Positions 17,594-26,187 of a stretch of 64,000 bases of DNA are shown here, piece after piece. Made by a program: the position numbers and the translations under genes. The notes below the pieces were generated by a model. It made no database searches, was not told where the DNA came from, and worked only from the letters and a program-made list of their open reading frames with translations. Source of the DNA: Streptomyces sp. NL15-2K (GTDB lineage: Bacteria > Actinomycetota > Actinomycetes > Streptomycetales > Streptomycetaceae); assembly GCF_030551255.1 (NCBI RefSeq), contig NZ_CP130630.1, positions 2,089,501 to 2,153,500 of the forward strand. The letters run 5' to 3'. Numbering within the stretch: the first letter of the stretch is position 1; each line of letters starts with the position of its first letter.

Positions 17594-18945
17594 CGGCCGG
17601 CCTCCGCCACGGACGCGGCGGCTTCCGCCATGGCGGGCACGAGGGCCGTCCGCACCAGGCGGACCCGCTCGGCGCGGTAGTGGCCGACCTGGCGGACGGA
17701 CAGCCGCCAGCCGGGCAGTTCGGCCTTGTCGCCGACGGCAGGGATCCGGCCGAGCAGGTCGGCGACCAGGCCGGCGACGGTTTCGTAGGGCCCCTCGGGC
17801 ACGTCGAGGCCTATGCGCTGGAGGATGTCGACGCGGCAGCTGCCGTCGGCCTCCCAGGCGGGCCTGCCGTCCTCGGGCGGGGCGGTGGCGAGTTCGGGCA
17901 GGTCGTGGCCGTCGTGCTCGTCGCGGACCTCGCCGACGAGTTCCTCGATGATGTCCTCGAGGGTGACGACGCCGGCCGTGCCGCCGTACTCGTCGACGAC
18001 GACGGCGATGGGCTGCTCGTTGCGCAGCTGGGTGAGCAGGGGCTGCACCGGCAGGGTCTCGGGCACGAGCAGGGCCGGGCGCGCGATGCGCCCCACGGGC
18101 GTGCGCAACCGATCCTGCACGGGCACGGCCAGCGCGTCCTTGAGGTGGACCATGCCGACGATCTCGTCGATCTTCTCGCGGTAGACGGGGAAGCGGGACA
18201 GGCCGGTGGCGCGGGTCAGGTTGACCACGTCCTCGGCGGTCGCCGACGACTGCAGCGAGCTGACCTTCACGCGCGGGGTCATGACGTGCTGCGCGGTCAG
18301 CTCGGCGAGCGACAGCGTGCGGACGAAGAGGTCCGCGGTGTCCTGCTCCAGGGCGCCGGCCCGTGCGGAGTGCCGGGCCAGGGAGACGAGTTCGCCGGGG
18401 GTGCGGGCGGAGGCCAGCTCCTCGGTGGGCTCGATGCCCAGCGCGCGGACGAGACGGTTGGCGACCGCGTTGAGGCCGGCGATCACCGGGCGGAACAGGC
18501 GTGCGAACGCGTGCTGCGGGCCGGCGACGAAGCGCGCGACCTGCATGGGCCTGGACACGGCCCAGTTCTTGGGCACGAGTTCGCCGATCACCATCTGCAC
18601 GGCCGACGCCAGCAGCATGCCGATGACGACGGAGACGCCGGAGACGGCTCCCTCGGGGATGCCGGTGGCGGTGATGGGGCCGTGCAGCAGCTCCGCCAGC
18701 GCCGGTTCGGCGAGCATGCCGACGACGAGGGAGGTGATGGTGATGCCGAGCTGGGTGCCGGAGAGCTGGAAGGACAGCTCCTTGAGGGACTCGACGACCG
18801 TACGGGCTCGTCGGTCGCCCTCGGCGGCGGCCTTCTCGGCGTCCGTGGCCTCGACCGTGACAAGGCCGAACTCGGCCGCGACGAAGAAGCCGTTGGCCAG
18901 GATCAGCAGGAAAGCCGCTCCGAGGAGCAGCAGGGGGATGGTCAT
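17590..18945 (-). CDS. CNNM/CorC-type membrane protein, full length
   Basis: A 451-residue HlyC/CorC family protein. Order: DUF21 membrane domain (LLLLGAAFLLILANGFFVAA, QLSGTQLGITITSLVVGMLA, VQMVIGELVPKNWAVSRPM), CBS pair (AQHVMTPRVKVSSLQSSATA, GLSRFPVYREKIDEIVGMVH, VVVDEYGGTAGVVTLEDIIE), then the CorC_HlyC domain (CRVDILQRIGLDVPEGPYET, GRIPAVGDKAELPGWRLSV). The charged and polar residues of DUF21 that bind Mg2+ in CNNM proteins appear conserved in NGFF and PKN. It heads a two-gene operon of paralogues that may form a hetero-complex. About 270 bp of regulatory DNA lies upstream. Confidence 0.9.
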   Translation of the reverse strand: MTIPLLLLGAAFLLILANGFFVAAEFGLVTVEATDAEKAAAEGDRRARTVVESLKELSFQLSGTQLGITITSLVVGMLAEPALAELLHGPITATGIPEGAVSGVSVVIGMLLASAVQMVIGELVPKNWAVSRPMQVARFVAGPQHAFARLFRPVIAGLNAVANRLVRALGIEPTEELASARTPGELVSLARHSARAGALEQDTADLFVRTLSLAELTAQHVMTPRVKVSSLQSSATAEDVVNLTRATGLSRFPVYREKIDEIVGMVHLKDALAVPVQDRLRTPVGRIARPALLVPETLPVQPLLTQLRNEQPIAVVVDEYGGTAGVVTLEDIIEELVGEVRDEHDGHDLPELATAPPEDGRPAWEADGSCRVDILQRIGLDVPEGPYETVAGLVADLLGRIPAVGDKAELPGWRLSVRQVGHYRAERVRLVRTALVPAMAEAAASVAEAGR

Positions 18946-19073
18946 GATGCCGCCGCCTCCGCGTACACGCGGACTGCGAGGTCACAGTCCGCGGTATGTC
19001 GGCAGGGGGCGGCGCAGGTACTACAGGACGATCCGTCCATCGCCGGAGAGGGTCACTCCTCGCGTAGCAGGAA

Positions 19074-19128
19074 CCCCTGTGCGCCGGGCGGCGCGCAGGG
19101 GCGGAGGCGCAGCGAAAAACGCCTCCGC
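19074..19128. terminator. Two back-to-back hairpins
   Basis: Hairpin 1: 19074-19085 with 19090-19101 (12 bp including one T-G pair, GGGC loop). Hairpin 2: GCGGAGGCG (19101-19109) with CGCCTCCGC (19120-19128), loop containing AAAAA. They lie between the stop of the PH-domain gene (19213) and the start of the CNNM gene (18945), both minus strand, so they probably end the rib/his transcript. The two arms abut at base 19101. Confidence 0.6.
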
Positions 19129-19212
19129 CAACAGATTAATCAAGACATGGGGTCGTGCGGCAGAGTGGAAGGCCCTGACTCTGCTCCGAGCCGACCCTGA
19201 TCTTGCTCGGGG

Positions 19213-19668
19213 TCAGCCGTGATCCGCCTCGGGGCGGGCCGTGGAGCGTGCCTCGGCGAGGGCCCTCAGGGTGCGCGCGTCGGCGATGGCACGCTGTTTG
19301 GCGATGCCCGGCTGGATGCCCAGCGCGGGCAGGCTGGTGCCGTCGCTGAGGTTGAGGAACACCCACGGGTCGCCCGGACGGAGGTTCACCTGGATGATCT
19401 CGGCCCAGTCCAGGTGCCGCCTGCTGGCGATGTTGACGACGGTGACGCCGGACTCGTCGGCGACGACCTTCGGCCGGGACAGCACGAGCAGCACACCGAA
19501 CAGGAGTGCTCCGGTGAAGACGAAGCTGAGGCGCTCGCCGGGGCCGAGCCGCTCCAGCAGCATCGCGACCGTCGTGATGACCACGAAGATCGCGACACCG
19601 GCGGTGAGCAGGACGGCACGGGTGCGCCCTGGCCGGAATGTGACAGGGAGAGCGGGCAGTTCGGACAT
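19213..19668 (-). CDS. PH-domain membrane protein
   Basis: A 151-residue protein. Two membrane segments near the N-terminus (RAVLLTAGVAIFVVITTVAM and SFVFTGALLFGVLLVL) are followed by a bacterial PH-like domain: KVVADESGVTVVNIASRRHL, then WAEIIQVNLRPGDPWVFLNL. This resembles the bPH6/DUF2581-type proteins common in actinobacteria. Function is unknown. It is the last gene of the rib/his run, 14 bp after hisG, and this linkage to hisG is conserved in Streptomyces as far as I recall. Confidence 0.85.
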   Translation of the reverse strand: MSELPALPVTFRPGRTRAVLLTAGVAIFVVITTVAMLLERLGPGERLSFVFTGALLFGVLLVLSRPKVVADESGVTVVNIASRRHLDWAEIIQVNLRPGDPWVFLNLSDGTSLPALGIQPGIAKQRAIADARTLRALAEARSTARPEADHG

Positions 19669-19682
19669 CTCTTTCGCGTCCC

Positions 19683-20531
19683 TCAGAGACGGCAGGCGTG
19701 GATGGCCGTGGTCAGGATGGCCCGGGCGCCGATGTCGTACAGGTCGTCCATGATCCGCTGCGCCTCCTTGGCCGGGACCATCGCGCGGACGGCGACCCAG
19801 CCCTCGTTGTGCAGCGGGGAGACGGTCGGGGACTCCAGGCCCGGCGTGAGGGCGACGGCCTTCTCCAGCTGCTCGACCCGGCAGTCGTAGTCCATCATCA
19901 CGTACGTCCGGGCGACCAGGACGCCCTGGAGGCGGCGCAGGAACTGCTGCACCTTGGGCTCCTCGCCGTTCTCGCCGGTACGGCGGATCACGACGGCCTC
20001 GGACTTCATGATCGGCTCGCCGATGACCTCCAGGCCCGCGTTGCGCAGGGAGGTGCCGGTCTCGACGACGTCCGCGATGACCTCGGCGACACCGAGCTCG
20101 ATGGCCGTCTCGACGGCGCCGTCCAGGTGGACGACGGAGGCGTCGATGCCGTTGTCGGCGAGGTGCTTGGCGACGATGCCCTCGTAGGAGGTGGCCACCG
20201 TCATGCCGTTCAGGTCCTCGACGCCATTCGCCGTGCCCGGCTTGGTGGCGTAGCGGAAGGTGGAGCGGGCAAAGCCGAGCGGGAGGATCTCCTCGGCGTT
20301 GGCGCCCGAGTCGATGAGCAGGTCGCGGCCGGTGATGCCGATGTCCAGCTGCCCGGAGGACACGTAGATCGCGATGTCGCGGGGGCGGAGGTAGAAGAAC
20401 TCGACGTCGTTCTCCGGGTCGACGATCCGCAGTTCCTTGGACTCGCGGCGCTGCTGGTAGCCGGCCTCATGCAGCATCTCCGCCGCAGGGCCGGACAGGG
20501 AACCCTTGTTGGGGACGGCGATGCGCAGCAT
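19683..20531 (-). CDS. hisG: ATP phosphoribosyltransferase
   Basis: A 282-residue long-form HisG, the first and feedback-regulated enzyme of histidine synthesis (ATP + PRPP to phosphoribosyl-ATP). Motifs: MLRIAVPNKGSLSGPAAEML, DIAIYVSSGQLDIGITGRDL, TVATSYEGIVAKHLAD, and the PRPP loop region DVVETGTSLRNAGLEVIGE. The C-terminal regulatory ACT-like domain (residues about 210-282: LTPGLESPTVSPLHNEGWVA) is present, so it needs no HisZ. ATG 20531 is preceded by AGGAAG. Lies 59 bp after hisE. Confidence 0.97.
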   Translation of the reverse strand: MLRIAVPNKGSLSGPAAEMLHEAGYQQRRESKELRIVDPENDVEFFYLRPRDIAIYVSSGQLDIGITGRDLLIDSGANAEEILPLGFARSTFRYATKPGTANGVEDLNGMTVATSYEGIVAKHLADNGIDASVVHLDGAVETAIELGVAEVIADVVETGTSLRNAGLEVIGEPIMKSEAVVIRRTGENGEEPKVQQFLRRLQGVLVARTYVMMDYDCRVEQLEKAVALTPGLESPTVSPLHNEGWVAVRAMVPAKEAQRIMDDLYDIGARAILTTAIHACRL

Positions 20532-20590
20532 GAGGTCGGCTTCCTTTGCGTGGTTTCTTACGGGAGCGGGTGCGGCTTGAGGGGTGCGGC

Positions 20591-20863
20591 TCACAGGTGG
20601 GCGTACACGTCGTCCAGGGAGATCCCGCGGGCGACCATCATCACCTGGACGTGGTACAGCAGCTGCGAGATCTCCTCGGCGGCCGCCTCCTTGCCCTCGT
20701 ACTCGGCGGCCATCCAGACCTCGGCGGCCTCTTCGACGACCTTCTTGCCGATGGCATGGACGCCCTTGCCGACCAGCTCCGCGGTGCGGGAGGTGGCGGG
20801 GTCGCCGTTTGCGGCCTTGTGCTGGAGCTCGGTGAAGAGCTCCTCGAACGTCTTCTTGGACAT
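20591..20863 (-). CDS. hisE: Phosphoribosyl-ATP pyrophosphohydrolase
   Basis: A 90-residue HisE, which hydrolyses phosphoribosyl-ATP to phosphoribosyl-AMP in the second step of histidine synthesis. The MazG-like core reads [20 protein letters not shown] with the acidic metal ligands EE/E, then [20 protein letters not shown]. No fused HisI domain. The ATG at 20863 is favoured; a GTG four codons upstream (20875) is possible. It is 34 bp downstream of ribH, so histidine genes are transcribed behind the riboflavin genes. Confidence 0.95.
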   Translation of the reverse strand: MSKKTFEELFTELQHKAANGDPATSRTAELVGKGVHAIGKKVVEEAAEVWMAAEYEGKEAAAEEISQLLYHVQVMMVARGISLDDVYAHL

Positions 20864-20897
20864 GGTGGCGCCCACTTTACGCGGTGTGCCGGGCCGC

Positions 20898-21383
20898 CTA
20901 GCGCCATGGTTCAGATACTGAGCGGAGGGTGGCGGCCGTGGCCACGGCCGCCGTCACCGCCTCGTGCCCCTTGTCCTCGTTCGAGCCCTCGATGCCGGCC
21001 CGGTCCAGGGCCTGCTCCTCGGTGTCGCAGGTCAGCACACCGAAGCCGACCGGGACGCCGGTGTCGACCGAGACCTGGGTCAGGCCCTGGGTGACGCCCT
21101 GGCACACGTACTCGAAGTGGGGGGTTCCGCCGCGGATGACGACGCCGAGGGCGACGATCGCGTCATAGCCTCGCCCCGCGAGGACCTTGGCGACCACCGG
21201 GAGCTCCCAGCTGCCGGGGACCCGGAGCAGGGTCGGCTCGTCGATCCCCAGGTCGTGCAGTGCGCGCAGGGCGCCGTTCACCAGGCCGTCCATCACCTTC
21301 TCGTGCCACTGTGCCGCGATGACGGCGACCCGCAGGTCTCCGACATTGCGTACGGACAGTTCCGGTGCACCCTTGCCGCTCAC
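20898..21383 (-). CDS. ribH: 6,7-dimethyl-8-ribityllumazine synthase
   Basis: A 161-residue lumazine synthase that condenses 5-amino-6-ribitylamino-uracil with dihydroxybutanone phosphate. Motifs: [77 protein letters not shown]. The active-site His (GGTPHFEYV) and Arg are visible. It should form a 60-mer or pentamer. GTG 21383 follows GAGGAGA, which fixes the start. Spaced 19 bp after ribBA, it is part of the FMN-riboswitch operon. Confidence 0.97.
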   Translation of the reverse strand: MSGKGAPELSVRNVGDLRVAVIAAQWHEKVMDGLVNGALRALHDLGIDEPTLLRVPGSWELPVVAKVLAGRGYDAIVALGVVIRGGTPHFEYVCQGVTQGLTQVSVDTGVPVGFGVLTCDTEEQALDRAGIEGSNEDKGHEAVTAAVATAATLRSVSEPWR

Positions 21384-21402
21384 GTCTCTCCTCGTTGGTT
21401 TC

Positions 21403-22692
21403 CTACTGGTTGCCACAGGTGGACACGGGGGTCGTGTCCAGCCAGGGCAGGTCGTGTCCCATCCGGTCCCGCTTGGTGCGCAGGTAGCGGAGGTTGTGCT
21501 CGCCCGCCTGTACGGGCATCGGCTCGCGGCCGGTGACCTTGAGGCCGTGGCTCACGAGGGCGTCGCTCTTGTCGGGGTTGTTGGTCATCAGGCGGACGCT
21601 GCGGACGCCGAGGTCCTGAAGGATCTGCGCGCCGGCGCCGTAGTCCCGGGCGTCGGCGGGCAGGCCGAGCTCCAGGTTGGCGTCGAGGGTGTCGTGGCCC
21701 TGCTCCTGGAGCTCGTAGGCCCGCAGCTTGGACAGCAGGCCGATGCCGCGTCCCTCGTGTCCGCGCAGGTAGACCACCACTCCCCGGCCCTCGGCCTGGA
21801 TGCGCTCCAGGGAGGTGTCCAGCTGGGGGCCGCAGTCGCAGCGCAGGGAGTGGAAGACGTCGCCGGTGAGGCACTCGGAGTGGACGCGGACGACGACGTC
21901 CTCGCCGTCGCCGATCTCGCCGTGCACCAGGGCGACGTGCTCGACGCCGTCGACGGTGGAGCGGTAGCCGTACGCGGTGAAGGTGCCGTGGACGGTGGGC
22001 AGATGGGTCTTCGCCTCGCGGCGGACCGTGGGCTCGGAGCTGCGGCGGTAGGCGATCAGGTCCTCGATGGAGATGATCGTCAGGCCGTGCTTGCGGGCGA
22101 AGGGGAGGAGCTCGGGCAGGCGCAGCATCTGGCCGTCCTCGCCGGCGATCTCGACGATGGCGCCGGCCGGGCGCAGCCCCGCGAGCCGGGCCAGGTCGAC
22201 GGCGGCCTCGGTGTGGCCGTTGCGGACGAGCACGCCGCCGGGCTTGGCGCGCAGGGGGAAGATGTGGCCGGGGCGGACCAGCTCCGCCGGCTCGGCCGTA
22301 CCGCTCGCGAGCAGTTGAAGCGTGGTGGCGCGGTCGGAGGCGGAGATCCCGGTGGTCACTCCGTGAGCGGCGGAGGCGTCCACGGAGACGGTGAACGCGG
22401 TCTTCATCGACTCGGTGTTGTCGTCGACCATCTGCGGCAGGCGCAGCCGGTCCAGTTCGTCGCCCTCCATGGGGGCGCAGATCAGGCCGCGGCACTCGCT
22501 CATCATGAAGGCGACGATCTCCGGGGTCGCCTTCTCGGCGGCGATGACGAGGTCGCCCTCGTTCTCCCGGTCCTCGTCGTCGACGACCACGACGGGGCGG
22601 CCGGCCGCGATGTCGGCGATGGCCTGCTCCACGGGATCGAGCGAGAAGTCCTCGAAACCGTCGGTGCTGTACAGGATCGGTGCCGCTGTCAT
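21403..22692 (-). CDS. ribBA: Bifunctional DHBP synthase / GTP cyclohydrolase II
   Basis: A 429-residue fusion. Residues about 1-210 are DHBP synthase (RibB): [66 protein letters not shown]. Residues about 215-415 are GTP cyclohydrolase II (RibA) with zinc ligands in [19 protein letters not shown], then [20 protein letters not shown] and [13 protein letters not shown]. It supplies both precursors of riboflavin. Its start overlaps the ribM stop by four bases (ATGA), so translation is coupled. Confidence 0.97.
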   Translation of the reverse strand: MTAAPILYSTDGFEDFSLDPVEQAIADIAAGRPVVVVDDEDRENEGDLVIAAEKATPEIVAFMMSECRGLICAPMEGDELDRLRLPQMVDDNTESMKTAFTVSVDASAAHGVTTGISASDRATTLQLLASGTAEPAELVRPGHIFPLRAKPGGVLVRNGHTEAAVDLARLAGLRPAGAIVEIAGEDGQMLRLPELLPFARKHGLTIISIEDLIAYRRSSEPTVRREAKTHLPTVHGTFTAYGYRSTVDGVEHVALVHGEIGDGEDVVVRVHSECLTGDVFHSLRCDCGPQLDTSLERIQAEGRGVVVYLRGHEGRGIGLLSKLRAYELQEQGHDTLDANLELGLPADARDYGAGAQILQDLGVRSVRLMTNNPDKSDALVSHGLKVTGREPMPVQAGEHNLRYLRTKRDRMGHDLPWLDTTPVSTCGNQ

Positions 22693-23330
22693 GCCGGCGC
22701 TCCTTCCATGACGGGCTGCGGGGCCTTGCGGGAACGCAGCCACCAGTCGCGCATGCCCCACAGGACGAGTGCGCCGTAGATGACGTAGACGAAGCCGGAG
22801 AAGGCGTAGCCGTTGGCGAAGTTCAGGGGCACGCCGACGAGGTCGACGAGCAGCCAGGCGAACCAGAACTCGACCATGCCGCGTGCCTGGGCGTACATGG
22901 CGACGATGGTGCCGACGAAGATGTAGGCATCCGGCCAGGGGTCCCAGGACAGGGTCGGGTAGGCCTTGAAGAGCAGGGCCACGGCGACCGTGCCGATGGC
23001 GGCGGCACCGGTCATCGCCGCGCGCTCACGCCAGGTGGCGAACCGCGGGGTGATCTGGCCGTCCTCGGACTGGCCCTTGCGGCGGTTCCACTGCCACCAG
23101 CCGTACCCGGCGACGACCATGACGACGGCCTGCTTGCCGGCGCTGCCGGTCAGGTGGCCGAAGAAGGCGCCGAAGAGGACGAGGCCGGACAGGAACTGCA
23201 CGGGCCAGCTCCAGATGGACCGGCGCCAGCCGAGGGCGAGGGCGGCCAGACCGAAGACGTTGCCGACCATGTCCGACCACAGGATGTGCTGGTCGAACAG
23301 CACGAACGCCTCGGAGTTCAGCCAGTTCAC
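22689..23330 (-). CDS. ribM: PnuC-family riboflavin transporter, RibM-like
   Basis: A 213-residue membrane protein of the PnuC superfamily: about six hydrophobic segments, including [20 protein letters not shown], then [40 protein letters not shown] and [20 protein letters not shown]. The YGWWQW and W-x6-D segments are PnuC signatures. PnuC imports nicotinamide riboside, but its relative RibM, encoded in rib operons of Streptomyces and Corynebacterium, imports riboflavin. The location inside an FMN-riboswitch operon supports the latter. Start GTG 23330 overlaps the ribE stop (GTGA), and the stop overlaps ribBA. Confidence 0.88.
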   Translation of the reverse strand: MNWLNSEAFVLFDQHILWSDMVGNVFGLAALALGWRRSIWSWPVQFLSGLVLFGAFFGHLTGSAGKQAVVMVVAGYGWWQWNRRKGQSEDGQITPRFATWRERAAMTGAAAIGTVAVALLFKAYPTLSWDPWPDAYIFVGTIVAMYAQARGMVEFWFAWLLVDLVGVPLNFANGYAFSGFVYVIYGALVLWGMRDWWLRSRKAPQPVMEGAPA

Positions 23331-23929
23331 CGACCGGCCCCCTGACTGCCCATCAGCCGCTCGACGTACTTGGCGATGACGTCGACCTCGAGGTTGACCG
23401 GGTCCCCGGGCTGCTTGAGGCCGAGCGTGGTCAGGGCGAGGGTGGTGGGGATGAGGCTGATGGTGAAGTAGTCGGGTCCGGCGTCGACGACGGTGAGGCT
23501 GATGCCGTCGACGGTGATGGAGCCCTTCTCGACGACGTAGCGCGCGAGGTCCGCGGGGAGCGAGATCTTCACGATCTCCCAGTTGTCGGACGGCTTGCGC
23601 TCGAGCACCTCGCCGGTCCCGTCGACGTGACCCTGCACGATGTGCCCGCCGAGGCGCTCGCCCACGGCCATGGGGCGTTCGAGGTTGACGCGGGAGCCGA
23701 CGGTGAGGACGCCCAGGCTGGAGCGGTTCAGGGTCTCGGCCATCACGTCGGCGGTGAACTCGTCGCCCTCGTGGTCGACGACCGTGAGACAGACGCCGTT
23801 GACGGCGATCGAGTCGCCGTGCTTCGCGCCTTCCGTGACGACGGGGCCGCGCAGCCGGAAGCGGGAGGCATCGCCGAGGTTCTCGACGGCCGTGATCTCG
23901 CCCAGCTCTTCGACGATTCCGGTGAACAC
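23327..23929 (-). CDS. ribE: Riboflavin synthase, alpha subunit type
   Basis: A 200-residue trimeric riboflavin synthase with two homologous lumazine-binding halves. First half: FTGIVEELGEITAVENLG, SIAVNGVCLTVVDHEGDEFT, MAETLNRSSLG. Second half: VGERLGGHIVQGHVDGTGEV, KGSITVDGISLTVVDAGPDY, LIPTTLALTTLG. The N-terminal FTGIVEE sequence is invariant in the family and forces the GTG start at about 23929, just after GGAGGACC. As first gene of the rib operon it is directly under the FMN riboswitch. Confidence 0.97.
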   Translation of the reverse strand: MFTGIVEELGEITAVENLGDASRFRLRGPVVTEGAKHGDSIAVNGVCLTVVDHEGDEFTADVMAETLNRSSLGVLTVGSRVNLERPMAVGERLGGHIVQGHVDGTGEVLERKPSDNWEIVKISLPADLARYVVEKGSITVDGISLTVVDAGPDYFTISLIPTTLALTTLGLKQPGDPVNLEVDVIAKYVERLMGSQGAGR

Positions 23930-24076
23930 TTCCCGGGTCCTCCTGCCTCTTCGGGCACGGACTCCGGGGCTGTCGATGACGACAGAATGTACGAGCAGAA
24001 ACACCGGGGGCGACGCCGGACGGACTTCGCCTCATGGACGAACCGGTACGGCGGCGCGCACGAATGCCCGCCCGCC

Positions 24077-24203
24077 GCGCACTGCCTCCCATCCGGACTT
24101 TAACCGTCGGTCCAGGAATTTCACCTGGTCAACCGGCCGCTGGAGGCGACCGGGTCGCGGACTGTAACCGCCGGTTCGGACTTTCACCGACCCCGGAGTG
24201 CGC
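24077..24203 (-). promoter_or_regulatory. FMN riboswitch (RFN element)
   Basis: On the minus strand the conserved RFN blocks appear in order: GGTCGGTGAAAGTCCGAACC, GGCGGTTACAGTCCGCGACC, the GGTTGACCAGGTGAAATTCC arm, and GACGGTTAAAGTCCGGATGG ending GGGAGGCAGT. Stem P1 forms between 24197-24203 and 24077-24083 (7 bp). It lies about 150 bp before ribE. FMN binding should switch off ribE-ribM-ribBA-ribH, probably by hiding the ribosome site, as no clear terminator separates it from ribE. Confidence 0.97.
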
Positions 24204-24320
24204 TGCTTCTGGTACGCAACCAGTGTGCCACGCCTGATCGACGGCCATACAGGTGAATCGTGTGGAGTGGCTCACAGAGCGTGCCGGGAATGTCACCAAC
24301 TCGCGAATGGTACGCACCCA

Positions 24321-24350
24321 TTGACCTTAGTGGTCTAGTCCTCTTAGGGT
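24321..24350 (+). promoter_or_regulatory. Chitinase-type promoter with dre-like box, no chitinase follows
   Basis: TTGACC (24321-24326), 18-bp spacer, TAGGGT (24345-24350), with TGGTCTAGTCCT (24331-24342) in the spacer. The same 12-bp sequence sits at the same place in the GH18 chitinase promoter at 9568-9596, so this is a DasR-type chitinase promoter. The next gene, 86 bp on, is a sigma factor. Confidence 0.7.
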
Positions 24351-24358
24351 CTGCGCAC

Positions 24359-24402
24359 GGGTCCGGCGACGGTGACGACGGCCCTTGCCCGCCGCCGGAC
24401 CC
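24359..24402 (+). terminator. Hairpin just after the orphan dre promoter
   Basis: GGGTCCGGCG (24359-24368) pairs perfectly with CGCCGGACCC (24393-24402), loop 24 bases, followed by a GC-rich CCCGGGCCCGGGG palindrome. It lies between the dre promoter and the sigma gene and could stop transcription from that promoter. Confidence 0.5.
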
Positions 24403-24435
24403 CCGGGCCCGGGGCCTTCTGGCAGGGTGAACCGC

Positions 24436-25355
24436 ATGACGAGTGCGACCGCCGACGAGTTCGAGCGCCACCGCCCCCGGCTGTTCGGCCTGGCCTACCG
24501 CATGCTCGGCTCCGCCGAGGAGGCCGAGGACACGGTCCAGGACGCCTACCTGCGCTTCAGCGGAGCCGACCGCGCGAGCATCGAGCATCCCGCCGCCTGG
24601 CTCGCCAAGGTCGTCACCAACCTCTGCCTCAACCGGCTGACCTCGGCCCGGGCCCGGCGTGAGAGCTACGTCGGGACCTGGCTGCCGGAGCCGGTGGTCA
24701 CCTCCGACGGGACGCTCGGCCCCCTGGAGTCGGCCGAGCAGCGCGAGGCGGTGTCCATGGCGCTGCTGGTCCTGCTGGAGCGGCTGTCGCCGACCTGGGG
24801 GCACCTCCCACGCCCTTGAGGCAGTGGGGGAGGGCGGTGTACGTGCTGCGGGAGGCGTTCGGGTACGGGCACCGGGAGATCGCCGGGGTCCTGGACCTCT
24901 CCGAGTCCAACTGCCGCCAGCTGTACCGGCGTGCGGTCCGGCGGGTGGGTGAGCCGCAGGCGCGTTTCGAGGCGCCGCCGGAGCGGCGGGAGGAGCTCGT
25001 CGCCTCCTTCGTCGCGGCGGCCCGGGACGGCGATCTGGCCGGGCTGGAGAAGCTGCTGGCGGCCGATGTGACCTGGTCGAGCGACGGTGGCGGCAAGGTC
25101 AGGGCGGCCCGGCGGCCGGTCGAGGGGCGGGAGAAGGTCGTCCGGCTCGTGGTGGGCGGCGTCGAGCGGTTCGCGGCGGGCCTGGACTACACGGCGGTCG
25201 AGGTCAACGGTGCGACCGGGCTGGCGGCGTGGGCGGGCGACACACTCGCCGGGGTCGTCGCGTTCGATCTGCGGGAGGGTCTGATCACGCAGGTGCGGGT
25301 CGTGGTGAACCCGGACAAACTGGGTTTCGTACGCCGTCAGCTCGCGCGCTCGTAG
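24436..25355 (+). pseudogene. ECF41-type sigma factor, frame broken by a 35-bp palindromic insert
   Basis: Two frames together make one ECF41 sigma factor. Frame 1 (24436-24819): region 2 (RLFGLAYRMLGSAEEAED, TVQDAYLRFSG, HPAAWLAKVVTNLCLNRLTS) and the ECF41 linker motif WLPEP. Frame 2 (from about 24831): region 4 (AVYVLREAFGYGHREIAGVL), then the SnoaL-like C-terminal domain with the ECF41 motifs DGGGK and NPDKL. Between Thr (ending 24795) and Arg (24831) lie 35 bases that shift the frame by two and add an early TGA. The C-terminal domain normally controls sigma activity. If neither part is made jointly, the sigma factor is lost. A sequencing artefact is unlikely for a palindromic insert of this size. 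Confidence 0.85.
24796..24832. repeat. Short palindromic element inside the sigma gene
   Basis: About 37 bp: CTCCCAC (24805-24811) can pair with GTGGGGGAG (24824-24832), preceded by TGGGGGCAC. It interrupts conserved sigma region 4 coding and is not seen elsewhere in this window. From memory it resembles GC-rich palindromic repeats scattered in Streptomyces genomes. Confidence 0.6.
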
Positions 25356-25360
25356 CGGCC

Positions 25361-25388
25361 TGTCACATTTTGTACGGGCTACTCGGTC
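25361..25388 (+). promoter_or_regulatory. ECF41-type promoter
   Basis: TGTCACA (25361-25367), 16-bp spacer, CGGTC (25384-25388). The published ECF41 target motif is TGTCACA-N16/17-CGTC, found before the oxidoreductase genes linked to these sigma factors. It sits six bases after the stop of the broken sigma gene and 59 bp before the next ATG. Confidence 0.72.
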
Positions 25389-25446
25389 CTGGCTGACAAG
25401 GGGCGCTCCACCCGGGAGCGTCCGGCGTTCGAAGGGACTGAACAGC

Positions 25447-26187
25447 ATGACCACGATCCTGGTGACCGGCGGCACCGGAACGCTCGGCCGGCTCGTCACC
25501 GAGCGGCTGCGCGCGGACGGGCACGAGGTGCGGGTGCTCAGCCGGCATGCACAGCCGTACGCCGTCGATCTGCGCGAGGGCGGTGAAGCGCTGGACGCGG
25601 CCGTGGCCGGCGTGGACACGATCGTGCACTGCGCGAGCTCACCGCGCGGCGGGGACGAGCAGGCGGCCGCGCACCTGATCGCGGCGGCCCGGCGGGCCGG
25701 TGTGGGCCACTTGGTCTACATCTCGATCGTCGGCATCGACCGGGTGCCGTTCGGCTACTACAAGAGCAAGCTGGCGGTGGAGAAGCTGATCGAGGAGTCG
25801 GGGCTCGGCTGGACCGTGCTGCGCACGACGCAGTTCCACGATCTGCCGGTGATGCTGTTCGAGGTGCAGGCCAAGTCTCCGGTGCTGCTGCTCCCGGCCG
25901 GCGTGCCGGACCAGCCCATCGAGGTGGCGGAGGTCGCGGCGCGCCTGGCCGAGCTGGCCTCGGGACCGCCCGCGGGGCGGGTCGAGGACATGGGCGGGCC
26001 CGAGGTGCGGTCACTGGAGTCGCTGGCCCGTGCCTGGCTGAAGGCGACCGGACGGAAGCGGGCGGTGGTGAACGTGCCGCTGCTGGGGAAGGCGTACCGG
26101 GCCTTCCGGGCCGGCGGCCACCTCACCCCGGAGCACGCCGTCGGCAAGGGCACGTTCGAGCAGTACCTGGCGGGGCGGCGCCGGTGA
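25447..26187 (+). CDS. NAD(P)-binding NmrA/SDR-like protein, ECF41 partner
   Basis: A 246-residue atypical short-chain dehydrogenase. The dinucleotide-binding Rossmann motif is ILVTGGTGTLGRLVTERL. It continues VRVLSRHAQPYAVDLREG, DTIVHCASSPRGG, LVYISIVGIDRVPFGYYKSK and SGLGWTVLRTTQFHDLPVML, the NmrA/NAD-epimerase-like layout. ECF41 sigma genes are typically next to a COE gene (carboxymuconolactone decarboxylase, oxidoreductase or epimerase); this is the oxidoreductase/epimerase type. Substrate unknown. ATG 25447 follows GAAGGGACTGAACAGC. Its stop overlaps the next gene (GTGA). Confidence 0.9.
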   Translation: MTTILVTGGTGTLGRLVTERLRADGHEVRVLSRHAQPYAVDLREGGEALDAAVAGVDTIVHCASSPRGGDEQAAAHLIAAARRAGVGHLVYISIVGIDRVPFGYYKSKLAVEKLIEESGLGWTVLRTTQFHDLPVMLFEVQAKSPVLLLPAGVPDQPIEVAEVAARLAELASGPPAGRVEDMGGPEVRSLESLARAWLKATGRKRAVVNVPLLGKAYRAFRAGGHLTPEHAVGKGTFEQYLAGRRR

